Shown here piece after piece: positions 10,501 to 25,500 of a DNA stretch of 64,000 nucleotides (position 1 is the stretch's first letter; the number at the start of each line of letters is the position of its first letter). The stretch comes from Lates calcarifer (taxonomy: Eukaryota > Chordata > Actinopteri > Centropomidae). The position numbers and the translations under genes are program-made. The notes beneath the pieces are model-generated. The model saw nothing but the letters and a program-made list of their open reading frames with translations, ran no database searches and had not been told where the DNA came from. Location of the stretch: NCBI RefSeq assembly GCF_001640805.2, contig NC_066843.1, positions 9,449,686 through 9,513,685 on the forward strand. The letters run 5' to 3'.

Positions 10501-13500
10501 AAAAATGCACAAACTATTAATCATGTGCACTTCAAGCTTATATTAAGCACTTGTGATTCCCTTTTCAGCACACTCCTCTGCCCACGCTTCTCTACCACAG
10601 TTTGGTCCAGTCCAGTCCAGCACCACACCAGGCCACAGCCACATTGTTACCCTTCAGATTCATTAACAGCATGAGATAAGGAGAGCAGAGCCACATTATT
10701 GGAAAGGTGCATTATTCCCTTTCCAGGCAACCAGAGAGCAAACACCAATATGCCAATAGGTAAATGGGTTCATGATCAATTTGGAGAGTCAGGCAAAAGT
10801 CCTTTGTTGTGCTCGCTGTATGGGAAAAAAGTATAATGCAGCTTCCAAAAAACAAAGATCAAAGAGAGTGACCACCACAGCATACAGAATAAAGAGGGTC
10901 AAACTGCTCAGTAGAGTGGTCACAAAGCATCAGCTCCCCGAGCCAAGCCCACAGGGTGACAAACGCACCCAGTGACCACTCGGCAACCACCCACAGAGAT
11001 AAAAGAGTGTGGACAAACCACCAGCTCAGTGAGAGACTGAACAGACAAACATCTGAAGTTCAAATGAGTCAGTGGAGAGACAAAAAACAAAATTACAGAC
11101 AAAAAAACCCCTGTATGAATGTAAAAAAAAATGAGGAGAACAAAAGCATGGCAGACCACCAAAAGCACCTGAGAGCTGAGAAAGATGGACTAGCATTTGG
11201 GAAGAGCAGGTGTACATACCTCCTGAGGAAAGACAACAGCCAAAATCATGGGAACAAACGAACAAACGAAGAGGAAAAGGAAACAAAAAAATCAAATTAA
11301 ATGATAAAGAATTACAGCACCACAGTCCTGTTAATTATGGTTCCAAGGAGGCTTTGATGCACTGCTTCACAGCTTTAAAGACTTCAGTAATGAGGGTCAA
11401 CAGATTTGTTACACATCTGCTGTTATTATATCAGTCCACAAGGGGGAGCTTTACTCATTCTGAACTAGTGAGAGTTACTGTAAAGCACTACATGAAACAT
11501 CCACTTAGGTCCATTTTTTATCATATCCAATAATTTACCTTCCACCCTGATTGTTTTACTCAAATCTGCTAATTTGGAGCCATTGAAGAAAAAGTAATTC
11601 TTCACTGCCTCAGTGTAGTCGGTTGTAAAGATTCACAGCGATTACAAGATTCAATATCACTTCACACATTCCTGCTTTTTTAATTAAATACATTGTGAAT
11701 CTGTACAACAGAGAGAGATCTCAGAGGAAACAGAGGATGAAAAGTTCAGGGGTCCAGGGTTGTGCCTTTCTGCTTTTAGAGTGACTGCATCCAGTAAAAC
11801 CAGGTGACATCCTGTGAAACATTTGTAATGATATAGGGGTGTGTGTGTTTGCACATGTTTGTGTGTCTGAGTAAGAAATTAGAAATTAAGAAGTGTCAGG
11901 ACAAAAAAGGCTCTTGAAAGTTCACCAAACGTCTGTAAATGTTTATGCGGGGGGGGGGGAATTATTACAAATATCAAGACTTACCCTAAAGTATGCATTT
12001 CAAATCTCTAATTAAAATTCCTCTCAGGACCAAAATGTCCCACAGAAAAAAGAGAAAAAAAAACTAATCAATTTCTTCATTTAAATGTAAGTTTGGGTAT
12101 GCGTATACACTTGATTTCTGAGCTTTATGAGTCAGTATTTGTGCGTGTGCATGTAAGTATATGAATATGCCCCCTCTTAAATAATTAAAAGGCCTCTGTT
12201 CTGATTTCAAGGCCGCATTCATAATACATTAAAGTGAACAGAAATGTCTTCAGATGTTTTGGGTTGATGGTGAACACACCAATTCACACATGCTCACAGG
12301 CACCTTAACTCAAACACACTCACAGGTTATTGACCTCAACTGTGACATTGGTTATCACTTTATGTGGCCTGATTTTCAACCTTGAGATAATCCAACAATA
12401 TGAAAACTATGGAAACACAATGCATGTTATCTGTCAGCACAGGAACAGTGATGACAACCATCATGTCGACAATTTATTATGTGCCTAAATAACTGTGTGC
12501 ACATATATTCCCAGTGTCACTCACCCAGTTTTAGCAGCCAGCCCTCTCTGTCTGGGTTGAAGAAAGTGTGTGTGAGGTCGTTGCCGTCGTCCTCTGGGAT
12601 TTTGAATGGCTCATTCTTGATGCTCTCATACAGATTCTACAATAAAGAGAGTTGATCATGAATATAGAGCAGGTCTGAAATCAGAGAAAGGCACAGGGGA
12701 GAAGTCACACGAGTTTGGAAGCCCTACTCACCCTGAGCAGGTCTTCAGGTAGGTCTCCTCCATCGTTGATGCCTCTGTTCATGGAGATAAATCTTTCCAC
12801 GGTAGGCTTGTCCTTCACATTGGGGTTGTGGAGGCTGGTGTTTAGCATGATGATGGCAAAGGACAGGATGTAACAGGTGTCTGTGACACACAAACACAAA
12901 CAGAGTGATCACGCTATGAGGGAGGGATGAGCTCTATGATACAGCGAAAGGTTGCTGCTTACCATAAAAATGCCAGTGTTTAATGTGGTGTTTAAATATG
13001 AATGTAAATTAGCTGAGCTGAAAGGACTGCACTTTGGGGACTGTAGTCAAACAGAGAGGAACAGACAGGAGAAGCTTCGTTAGCGAGCGGAGTGGGCGGG
13101 AGTGAAAGGCAGCGCGTGGGCAGCTAAGTATGCATGTGTGTATCTGAAAGTGCATGTCTACGTGCGTGTGTACGCTAAAAGACAATGTGGCCAGCACACG
13201 GCTGATGCAGCAGCACTTTATCTGGCCCGTTAGGCTGTTGAGAAGTCCCATGTATTATTCACATCCATCTGCATCCATGTTAGAGGCAGTCGGCTGTCTG
13301 CTTAGGGCATTATCTCCCAAAAGCCAGACACTTTTCCACAACACAGCTCACCTCAGCAGACTTTGTGAATATAAAAAAGAAGTTTAGATCTGGTATAGTT
13401 CCTTAAAATTGAAATGGTTGGGAATTTAACTGCATTTATCATTACTGCTGACAAATACTGACTGTGTATTGCTCTAAAAAGCAAACGTCTGGAGGCGAGA

Positions 13501-16500
13501 GGTCATGGATTTTAGACTTACTCAATCAACAAAAAAAGAAACCCAAACTGAACCCTTAAATGTGGTTCATATCTGTATTTGCCATTATTTTATCAAGACA
13601 CAGGATAAACTGATGTCACTTTGTTTCACTGCTAACACATTTACAGGTCTTTGGCTTTTTATGACAGCTCCAGGCTGTAAAGCATGACGGCGCTACCTGT
13701 AGACTGGAAAACGCCAGAGTTGCACTGGCAGTAGCGCTGAGCGAACGCCTCCATCATGCGGTCGATCTTCTGAGCTTCTCCTGGTAGTCGAAAACTCCAC
13801 AGGAACTGTCTGTCAGGGGACACAGTTTGGTAGTCAGCAACAGATTCTCTTCCATTGTGAAAGAGCTGAATTTATTCAGTTGGGGCACGAGACTGAAACT
13901 GGCAGCTGCATCCTTATAAAATGCAAATTTGATGACTCTTAAAAAACGGACCTCATACATGACTGACATAGAAAAGGGGGCTATGAGGATCTAGCCAAGA
14001 ACTTGATGAGTATGTAGCAGACTTACCTTAGGGCCTGAACCAGGTTGAGGTCTGTGAACTCATGAAGCTCCACAAAGGCATGGAGGACTTGGATATTGAA
14101 TTCATCTCTACAGGACACAAAACATGGTACAGTTTCTCACTGATGAACATTTCAAAAGTCAGAGTCTTCACAAGCTTAACAAAATATTATCTCTTCAGCT
14201 AACAATTATCAATATTGTCAAAATACTTGTAATAAGAAGACTGAACCAGGAAGTGTTTTGCATTTGTGAATGGAAAATTACTTAAAATGAATAATAAGTT
14301 ATTGAAATAGACAATTAAGATCATAAGATCAAACCCCATATCTGTAAAATTGAACTTTGATGCATGATTTCATGGCTGGTACACTAATCAGTGCTTGTAT
14401 TATTACTGTTGTAACTCTGATCACCTCCTCATTTGAAAAGTAGACTCAGCTCAGGGTATAATCTGGCTCACATGGGCTTCAGAGGTCAGTGATATGCGGC
14501 ACACTCCAATCAAAGCCAATGGAGGAGGACAAACACCCTGCACCCCCTTTCATTTATTATCTTATCTTAATCATGACATCATCCCCGACCTTCATGCCCT
14601 TCAGAGTAAATGATCTGCCCTGTGGGATCATGGGATGGCTCTAAGGAGCTCTCGCTGACAGAGTCATATCCAGTCACTACTATTCCCAGAGGACAAGTGA
14701 CCAATCGTATCAGAGGCCACCCACGCTTCCCGGTCCCCTCCTTACAGAGTCAGAAACCCTCAGAGATTTTGATAACATCAAACAGAGAGCATCCATCAAC
14801 AGCCTGCCTGACCTCACAGACCACACCCTGACTCTAATACTGCCCATCCAATAGTCCCAGAGCAGTGCATATAGTACATGAAGCCCATCACCATTTCCTG
14901 TATTATGTGTTTACTCTAACAAGTGAAAATTTTAATTGCCTTCAAACACATGCATTCCCAAGTTGTATTGTCATCCTTACTTATGAATGAATAAGATAAT
15001 CTAAGACAGATGGAAGCTATTGAGCAACAGACAACATCTTGACAGGATGGTCTGAATGTGGGACCAATAAACTATGTTTGGGAAAGGATGGGTGTGTGCC
15101 TGACCAAGAGGAAGTGGAGCAATACGGAAAATATGTACTTGCTATTCGACGCTTTTATCAACCACATGGATGGGTGCCGGTGAATGATGATAAAGAGTAT
15201 GAGAGAGGGAAAAAACACCAAGTCAATCTTGATACTGACCTCTCTCCGAGGTAATCGCCAATGGCTGTTTTGTTGAGGCCCTCACCCTTGTAAAGGAACT
15301 GAGCAATGTCGTCGCTGGTATTCTTCAGCAAGTCATTCTCAATCAGAAACTGGATCCCCTGTGAAAGAGATGTGGCCCCAGGTTAAGTCCTGCTTATGAG
15401 AACACATGGGACAAATCATGTCTTCGCAGTCACAAGTTACTTCCACCTACCTTTTTGGGGTCCATGTTGAATTTCTTACGGCCCATGGCCACCTGTTTAT
15501 TCCTCTGCATATTTTTCCTGAAACACCAGAGTTGGATGTTAGTCATGTAAACACAATTTTGCTTATGAACAAATTCTGGTATAAAAAGTTCAGGGCTACA
15601 ACTAACAGTTTCTTTGATTATTGATTATTTTTATTATTATTACTGTTGCTACTATTATCTAAAAATGGGGGGAAAAAGTCTCTCAAAGCTTCCCAGAACC
15701 CGTGTTTATGTCTTTAAATTGCTTATTTAATACGACAAAGAGTAGAAAACCCAAAGATATTAAATTAAATATCATCAAAGGCTAAGAAAACCAGAAAATA
15801 TTCTCATTTGAGAAGCCGGAACCAGTTACTTTTGGCCTTTTTGTTTGATAAATGACTCAATCATAAATCACTCCGTTGTGCATACATTTACATTTTTTTG
15901 CCTTGTAGATATGAATCACACAAATCAAACTGCATTCAAATTCAACAAATTGATGGTCCATCATCGTACTCATTCAACATGGCTCAGAGCATTTCAATAA
16001 ATGTATTCACTTCATTTCCTGAAAGTATCTACCCAGCAGAACACCCCCACCACCCCACCCCCGGACCATTATGACAAAGCGTTGATAAACCGTTTAACAT
16101 TGTGCATATGGGAAAGCCTCATTTCTCAGGCCATGAGTTATTTAGGGGTCAAAGTGTGCTCCAAGGGTCCACCGTCTCCATGGCTACATCTCCATCCCCA
16201 GCCGGTGAGAGGTCACCACTTCTTCCCACTGACTCACTCACACTAACATTCCTTTGGCTTTTGTCTGTCCAACAGACAGCTAAACAGATGCTGCACCAAG
16301 GCGACAGCATAGACTGACTATCATGTACTGTCTTTAAGTGAATCATAGGAGATTTTGATCATAAGAAGGTACTGTAACCCTTAATGGGTTTTAGATCCAA
16401 GTGAGAGTGCTGTAGGAATATTTGGTAGCTGATGGGATCCCTATCCACTTGAGTGGACCAAACCTGAGAACTCCCTCCCCTGAGACCATCCATTGTCTGC

Positions 16501-19500
16501 TTCTGCCCGTACACCCACTGCATTATTCAATGAGGCCTCCCATCAGGGGGGTGTGCCTGATGAAACATTTAAATTGCCTTAAAAGCATAGCCAATTTGGG
16601 AAGGGTGTCTGGTGCGAAGGGGTGGCCCGACTTGGCCATCAAACATGAATAATTGACAGCTTCATTTGCTAAGTTAATAGAAGTCAAACAACAAGCTGAT
16701 TTAGGCAAAACAGACAGGGAAATGTGTGTGTAGGGGAGGAGTGTAGGGCCTCGTTTTCTTACCTCTCCTCAGTGGAACCCAGGTTCTCAATCTCACTTGT
16801 CACTTCTGCTATCTCATCCTTCAGCCGCTGCAGGGAAAAAAAAAATGAGGGTTAGTCTTAAAATGTGAAGAGTGTGACAAGTGAATCAAGTCAAGTCAAA
16901 TTTTATTTATATAGCGCCAATTCACAACAGAAGTTATCTAGAGGCACTGTATGAATGACCTCATCGTTTGTCCACCAATTTCCCTGAGATTAGGAGGCAT
17001 GGAAGGGTGTGACCAACACAAACTACATGCAAAGTGTTTGTATTAAAAAAAAAAAAAACAAACACAAGGGCTCTATTAAACTGTGCTAAGAGGCTATCAT
17101 CTCTGAATCAGCTTTGTTTGTCTGTAAGCCAGGTGGCCTTCACACACTGCTGCACATTCAGCTCTCTTACGCTGAAAACTGACAGTAACCGTCTGTCTGT
17201 CATATCAGAGAGTGTGTGGCCTCTCTTTCTGAATCTGATTAGGTGGAGACCATTCGGGGATAACCTCAATACAAATGGAGTAAGAAAGCATAAAAGTGGA
17301 TTATAGTTTGTGTGGTGTTTTCGTAATTAATGGCCTTAGAGGCAGATTTAGTCGATCAAGCCAGGCCCGCTGGTGCCAGACTGGCGCGGTAAGGCCATTG
17401 CAGAGGGTAGAGAGATGGAGAGGGTGACGTCAGGTTGATGTAAGTCTGGAATAATAGACTGTAGCATAAGAGAAGTCCTACATACAGTCAGAGCTTGGTT
17501 ACTATTGATCATAATAGGCTTCAGCACTCCAAGGAAAGGTTACAATCAGCAGAGGCTCGCCATTCATATCCAGACACAGTGTTAGTATATCATCTCTCAT
17601 ATATAATACCAACTCACTATAGGCCAAACCACAAAGGGAACATCTGTCTTTTCAAGGCCTGCGCAATCACAACACATTCCTTAGATGCTTGTTTCCACAA
17701 ACAAAGGCTGTGCTTATACAGAAAAGCGGGTGGTTGTGTTGGGGGAGGGGGGTCTGGCATGCTAGACTCGGGTGTGGGAGGACACGGGTGTGGGAGACAG
17801 GGAGGAGGAGAGGGGTCTGTGTGCAGACCACAGAAAAGGAGAGGATGGAGCCAGTAGTGGTGGCAAAAAAGCGGGGGTAGGGCAGCAACAGTGGCCCAAG
17901 CTCATAAAAGAGAAGGTGTCGGATCACGCCTCCAATATTTGTCTGTCAGGGCCAGCGGAAGTTAAGTCACCCACTGGGACATCTGGAGGCCAACTCCCTG
18001 CCAGGGCACGACAGCCTGCGGGTTACTTGCTTATGGAGCTGGTTACTGAGTTACAAGACTGACCTGAGCTAGAATAATCAGCTGTGCTCTTGGGTTAAGG
18101 CAACAGCCAAAAAAATCATCATGGGCCATGGACAGGAATCAAACAAACCACTTTAGGGAAATTCAGCTGAGCTGATTTGAATCCTGGCTTTCCCTTGAAA
18201 TCAGAGACTACGTGAGATTATCCTCCTGGCTGCATGAGCACATTCCTCATAAGAGCATAATGCTATTTAATCTGTATGGAGAATCATTTGCTTGTCTTAT
18301 TTTTACACTCACATTATACTCAAACACATATTTCAATAAAAACACCAAAAAGAGAGATCTTATATCCATAAATAGAGGTCTCTGTTGACACAGTAAATCT
18401 ACAAAACACAAATGGCTAAACAATAAACAGAAATGATTTTCTAAGGAAGTGGGCACTTAGTGGGAAATACCTCACATTCCATTTGGGGTTAAATGTGCAA
18501 AGTACTTCTTGGAAAGGAGGAATTTGTACAAAGGCAGTAAAAACTGGATACGAGGTAAATGTTTAATCAAAAAAGCAGAGGAGGAGCAATTGTAATGTCT
18601 GGACTTTGTAAGTTAAAAAAAACAAAACAAGCTCAGACAAAGTTAAAACCACCTAAAACATGTTTCAGCTTGGTAAAATACTTAATACCAGTAAAAATCA
18701 AGTAGGTTTTCTGTTAGTGTGCAATTTTTGACACTTTTTTTTAAGATTACTGACATTTTAATGTTAGAAACTTCTAAAATGGGTTCAATTATATTTTTAA
18801 AATGTGTCATTGTGTCTACTTTTTCCATAAAAAAATCTGTAAAATTGAAAATGAAAGCAATGAAGGTGCATGTTTGTTTTTTTGGACCTATCTACTGTTT
18901 ATGTGTTTTCTGTACAAATTTACACCAGCCCTCATATCCTAAACCAGTATTACCTGAATGTCCTCCAGCAGCTCCTGCTTGCGCCGGCGGATATTCTCCA
19001 GCTCCTGCTGCTCCTCCGGGGTGAGGTCGTCCGGCACTGTGGAGAGATGAGAGAGAAGATGAAGGGTTAGGACAGTGGTGACCAAAATATAAGGAAACTT
19101 TATCCTTTTCTGTGCATACCTATTCCCTTAGCCATATCGCTGAAAGTATCATAGTGCATGGAAATAACACTATTAATCTCTAATATTTCACTTCATATCA
19201 CATGGTGACTGAATGTCCACGGCAAGAGGCGTGGAACCACAGAGAACACACAATGACAGTCATACGAGGCCGATACGAGGTCAGAGAAGGGGAGAGGAGA
19301 GGTTTTCATTGCATCAGTAACAAATCAGACAAACCTCTGCAGTCAGTACAAACACTGAAAGCCTGAAATACACCAAGACTGCAGCAGCCAGGTGCACTCT
19401 GAAGGGCATTTAACCTTTATGTGACTAAATTAAACAGCTCAGGTCGGCCAGACAGTGCTGAGCATCAGTGCCAGAGTAGCACAAATGTGACAGGTCTCAA

Positions 19501-22500
19501 AGCACCACCAGTCCTCCTGTCACTCACACTACAGGCTGTTATAATTAGCTTTGTCTGTGCCAAGGACTGAAGGCCGAGCAATGTGTCCTGATTGATGGAC
19601 AATGTGATTGGGTGTCTGTGTGAGCGCAAACACTATCTGCACTCAAAGCACAAAGGGACACTACTGGAATCAGCATTGTAATCATAGCAGTACAAGCACA
19701 ATCTCAGTTTCATTTACTTTAGCACCGCACTGGAGGAATTCCCCTTTACTCTTTTTATTTCAGATTTAGATTTTAAAAACCCTCTGATGCCTAGATGGAA
19801 CAAATTTTGATGGTTACAACATGTTTTCACTTGCTGAAGAAATGCAAGATGTAACAATGCATGATCCAACGTGCAAAAACAATGATCTCATTCAATGAGT
19901 GCAGACTCTTACAAACAATGTAGTGCTCAGTAATAGTTCAGGACAGGTACTGATAATAAACTAAGAAATCTTGTTAGATGTCTGCATTTAAACCAGGCAA
20001 TGTAGTAGAGTAGTTCCACCGTTGGAAACTACACACACTGCATTAACATTTTCTGCCCAATATTTGTTATTAGCTGAATGTCCTGTGAAATGAAAGCCCT
20101 TTGAGGTGTGAGACAACATCCATTTGGCTACTCTACTGCAAACTATCTACTGCAAAGACATTTGCATTGAAAGACTCTTGCAGTATCACAAGTCTAGAGA
20201 TACTTTGCAAGTGTGGGCCAAGTGGCAGTCAAAGCCCCCTGAATCCCAATAATGTTATGAGCTGCTCAAGTCACAGCGATTGTTATGTTACAAGATCATC
20301 TCTGTCACTCAGTGACTCTTTCTCTGATTCCCCCAGTGCCCAAGCACAAGCCCCCTCCTGTGACCTCTCCTGCTCCCCTCATTACTTCAGCAACAGGGTT
20401 CAAAGGTTAAAGGGGTCAAGGCTCAGGCCCACTCTGTGAATGTCTGCAAACGGTTAACAAGGTAATGGTTATAGAGTGGTGGAAGCTGAGGACAGAGGAA
20501 TCTTCAAAAAAAGGTCTTATATTACTCATTCCACAACTTTCCACGAAACCACCAGTGCTCTGAAATAAATAAATGAATAAATACAGGTATTTTTCCTCAA
20601 ACCTTTTGTCTTTAGTATCCTGCATGAAAACATTGGTCTCACATAATCCTAATAAAACCACAGAGGTAAAATTCACATCTAAATGTGAGTGGTTAAACTG
20701 TGGACACTGTAAAAGGAAGGTTACAAAAGCTAAAAAAATAAATAAATAAAATCTAGCACAGCAATCAATAAAGCAAGGTCGCAACCAACCATCCAGAAAT
20801 TATGAGCTTCATGGCGCTTTGAGAAATATTAAACAAACACATCTTCACAATAAATTTTTTTTTACAAAGATCAGCTAATTTTAATTTTCCTGCAAGGAGG
20901 ATTTAATCCTAATAGAGAGCATGCAGCAAAATGGAGAGCACTTATTTTAATAACAGCAGGCATACTAACCTAAACATCTTGAGGCTAACACCCATGACAT
21001 TCACTGGAATGTCTGCTAATATTTAACACAGGGATAATAGACAATGGAAGTCCAAAACAGGAGCCTTATAGCAGACTATTAAGAAGCTCCAAAACAAAGC
21101 AATGTTGTCTTCCCGTCTTGTTTTCAGACAGCGGGGGGGGCACAGCAGCCCTTTCGAGGGTGACCTTTCACACATCATACCTCACAGCCTACAGTATCCC
21201 TGGCAAATCAGCTACATCCATCCCAAAATGTTCTTGGTATCCATGGAAACCACGTTTAGCACAGCTCTCACAAGGGTGAGCTGAGAGTATGGTGCAGAGC
21301 AAAAACAGACACTAAAATAAATAGTTGTGCAACCTTTTTTTTCACTCAGTTAGACAGGTCCCTCGAGAGCATCTCATATCAGGGAAGATATGAATGTTTA
21401 AGAAACAGACTGGGAAGCACAAGACAGCACAAAACACAAAAGTGCTGATAGGTCTGAGAATGCAGCAGGTCTTCTTGCATTTGTTGACCCTGTCTTCTGA
21501 TCGACTGTGTATTCAACTGCACAAACCAGAGCGAAAGATGGAACGAGCTTAAAGGCAGGGAGTCCATTTCTCTTTCTGGGAGCATGATGTCAGGCTGGGC
21601 AGCTAGCGAAACGCTGAAGGAAGCCACGCCACACAGCACAGGACCTGACAACACAACCGCAGCATTCTTGGCTTAGAGGAGGACCACAAAGTGACAGACT
21701 GACAGGGGAGAGGAGCGGCAGAAAGGACTATAATTTTACACAGAAGAGACAGACAGACAGAAACTGAGTAAAGGAACATGATCATTTGGGGATGGAAATT
21801 GTCTACTTGCTTGCCTCTTTCAAAAGCACAAACAAGGAACTTGTAGGAAATCAGCATCTTACCCCATCAGCAGGGCAGATGCACGGTGACACTTGGGCCC
21901 TGTGATTAAAGGGCAGGTTTTCTACTCAACGGGCCACGCCGCCACCTCACACATCCATCTGACGTCACCTGCATCATCACTGTTATTCATGGAGCCAATC
22001 AGGTAGATGCGTCACTGCCTCCCGACTCCACCCAAAATAATCGTGACCACATCAGGAAAAGGGAAAGGCCCCACCCACGCTTGTGCCAGAGGTGGGCACC
22101 AAGTGGGTGTCATTTCCCTGAACACAGCAGATGAGGGGGGAACCCATCCACTTAAGTAAATGTTGAGAGCTGCTTGTTTCCCTTCTGTCTGGGAGCGCTG
22201 CTTGGCTGTTTTTCAGCAAACCTCTGCACTGGCACGACCAAGGAAAAGAGGCTGTTATCAGAAAAAGACAGGAAGTGAGAAAGACAGAAGACAGAGGGCA
22301 AATGAGGTAAAGACAGAGTATCTGTAATGATACTCTAATAATATCCACCTCTTGGTGATGCAGTGAAATGACAAAAAGTTTGAAGAGTTGATGATACAAG
22401 AAAAAATATGGTGTTTTCTGCTCCATAGTTACAAGATGCAATACTCCCCATCTGCCCTCTGACTTTAGGAGGCTCTTAGAAGCCGAAGGCCCCTGTAGCA

Positions 22501-25500
22501 ATCTGACTGGGGTGAGCCTGTATGTAGTGATTTCCACAGGCTGAAAGAGAAACATGGGCCGCCCACATCCTCGCTCCTTCGGGGACTCATGCTGCCTGGA
22601 AAACAGGTCATTCAGGGGAATCACAAACACACGCACATGGAGGCGTGCAAAGTAACGAGTGCAGTCATGAACAAATACAGGGGTACAGTCACATGCACTT
22701 GCATATGCACACGCATGCGTAACACGTGTACCGACGCCCAGGGCTGACACAATGAGTTCCCCGCCGTGCCTGGCATTGTGTCAGTGCTCAGCAACTTGCG
22801 TTTTGTTTCAACTTTCAACACTAACACCATCTGACTAGACTGTCCAGACTGTGATATTCAGACCGAATCCATTATATCACTGTGAAAGTGTCTATGATAA
22901 CTCACTATTCACTTTCAATTTCACTTTTTCATTCAATTAAAATTATTAAACTCAAGTCACTATCGAGAAACAGGACTCTTAAAGTATCAGAAATTTGGAT
23001 TTAATTAACGAATAACTTGCTGAGACCAAGGAGGAGGAAAGTGATTTGGAAATGTGTGACTAGAGAGCAGATAATGACAATATCCCTGCTGTGAGGTTCA
23101 GACACAAGTGCTTTTCTGTCAAATCCAGGACAGTATAATCTGAGCTTTGTCCTGCCATGCCCTGGCCCCTTATTACTCTTGAGTGCCGTTTAACCTAAAT
23201 TTATCACTGGAAACACTCAGTACACTCCCTTTGAGTATAATCACGGTGCCCACTTGTGAGTTGGTGCATCCCCATCCCCTTCAACATAAATATAAACTCT
23301 TCTTGTGAGACTTTGGTGCCTTTAACTCACCATAATGCTTGGTCTAAAACCCAAATCTTGTTTGATATTGATATTTAGAACATGTATGTCCTTGTCTTTT
23401 GCCTCTAAGAGTCTCTGTGGAGTTCAGTGATGGGCGAAGCAGTTTTTAGTGAGGGCTGGGTCAGCGGAGAGAGCTGGGGAGGTGACATCAAGGGAGATAC
23501 CAATTATAGCTCACTCTCCCACAGCGGTGGAGCCCGCTAATACGCATTGTGATTGCCGTCCTGGCAGATGTCTCATTTCCACCCAGATCACTGAAGAACT
23601 CTCCTTGGAAAATAAGGAAATTAGAATTCTAAGTGCTCGTAGGATTTCTCAGCCCCCCCTCTCTGCATATGTGACCCAATTTAGGGAGCTCCTCTCAGCA
23701 TACAAGGACCCAAAAAAAACAAAAAACTTATTAATTAAATAAGCTCCTCACCTTGGCCACACCCAGTGACACAGCTGCTGGACAGGGTGACAGGATACAT
23801 ACATAATTGGTACTTGAAAACTCTATGTTCAACACAGATCTGAATGGTGAAATGACACAGTTTAGTAGACATAAGATGTATTCTCTCTTTAACTACTGCA
23901 CCGTTTATCCTCATGTGTTACAAGGTAGAAGCTCACCATATTGTGAAATCGTGGTGCTTCACAGCAGCAGATGGAGACATCAATGAATATATTTTCGCCA
24001 CAACGCTGCCCTATGATCTGCTGACTGAGGGAATATGCAAAGAGATACACATCCATTTCCTTCGGCCACGTGTGTCTGTGCCTGTATGTGATTGCTTTTT
24101 GATGAAGTGCACGAACTGATCGGGGCAGACGAATGACGCCGGCAGCGGCAATCGCTCCCTGTATGTGGTTCTTCTTCTGTTCTGTGTCTACAGCCTTTTT
24201 CCTCCATCTCTTTGCAGGAGAAAACTGCATCCAGCTTTCCATTAGACCTGATTACCCTCCTCGTCTTGTTCCTCCATCATCTCTCCTTTCATCTACTCTT
24301 TCTAGCCAATCTTACCTCTAAAGTGCAACCAAGAACATCAGTTTTCTCCAGCTCTCCCCTCCCCCCATATTCCTTAGGGCTGTTGTTGTTGCTGTACAGT
24401 CTTTGTCCTTGTAGTTAGATGGATAGTTCCCTTTAAACTTGCTAAAAGGCAACCTCCACCCCCAAGGCCCCAGTAGTCTCCAATCAATCGACCCCTCGCC
24501 TAAACCAATACAAGCGCCAAGCTGTAACAAGAGGCAGTCTACTTCATGATGAGGTTTAATACATTCAGCACAAAACACGCACATACTAACAATCGATTAT
24601 ATGAGCTGGGATGGGCAAGCCACACACACACACTCTCACAGAGATGCACACCAAGGTCTATTAAAGAGCTCTAAGGTATCTGATCTTTCCTGCTGTTTGC
24701 TGGCTGAGCAAGAAAAGGTGATTTAAAACGCAACTGTCTCATCTGCTCATCTCTGATCTGAGACTGAATCTCATTACTACAGCAAATCCCAAGGGGACTT
24801 TCCCTCATATATATTTGAAGCCACACATACACGCACACAGACACACACAGACACACACACTCCCCTTCAGCTTCTGAACCAGACAGTCTGTAACAAAGCA
24901 GAGCAGGGGCTGTGAAGGAATGCCAGTTGGTAATGTGGGCATGGGCCCAAAAGAACTTGTTCACCCCTGACCTCCCGATCCATAGCTGCCACACACAAAG
25001 ACATACAACTAAAAACTAGACTGAAAACGACCACCACCATTTACAGAATCAAAAAGCCATAAAACGTCCAACCTGACCTGGCCTGAGGGTAGGAGGAGGT
25101 GATGGGGGGACAGAGAGAGGGGAGATAACAGGAGAAGGAGCCCTGTGTTGGGCCGGGGAAGGCGTGGGACGGCGAATGGCAGGAGAACACAGAGACAGTG
25201 GGAAGAGCAGTGGGACGATCACAGCTCTCTCTTTGTGTCTGCAAGCGGCCTCTCAGGACATTCCTCGACAAGACCCAGGCACAGGGACTGATGGCTTAAG
25301 CATCCTTGGCTTAACTTCCAAGTTTAGGCTCAACATTCAATAGACTGCAGTTTCCTGAAGCTATCAAAACTGTCTTGTGAAGTCACCTGATGAAGTGAAA
25401 TCTCAAATCGGTTGACTACACCCATGGTCATAAAGCCACCACTGGATGAACTTCTGCACTTCTATTGCTCAGATATATGATCCTAGAGTATCAAACAAAT

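Larger units (their letters stand above)
8886..12524 (-). other. cyth1: cyth1 intron carrying the microexon
   Basis: The 3.6-kb interval is split by the microexon at 11220. It has a GA run (8929-8947), imperfect CAGACAGA repeats (8979-9013) and a G9 run near 11950. No other exon is supported. The open frames at 10.9-11.5 kb are chance purine- or pyrimidine-rich frames. Confidence 0.75.
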
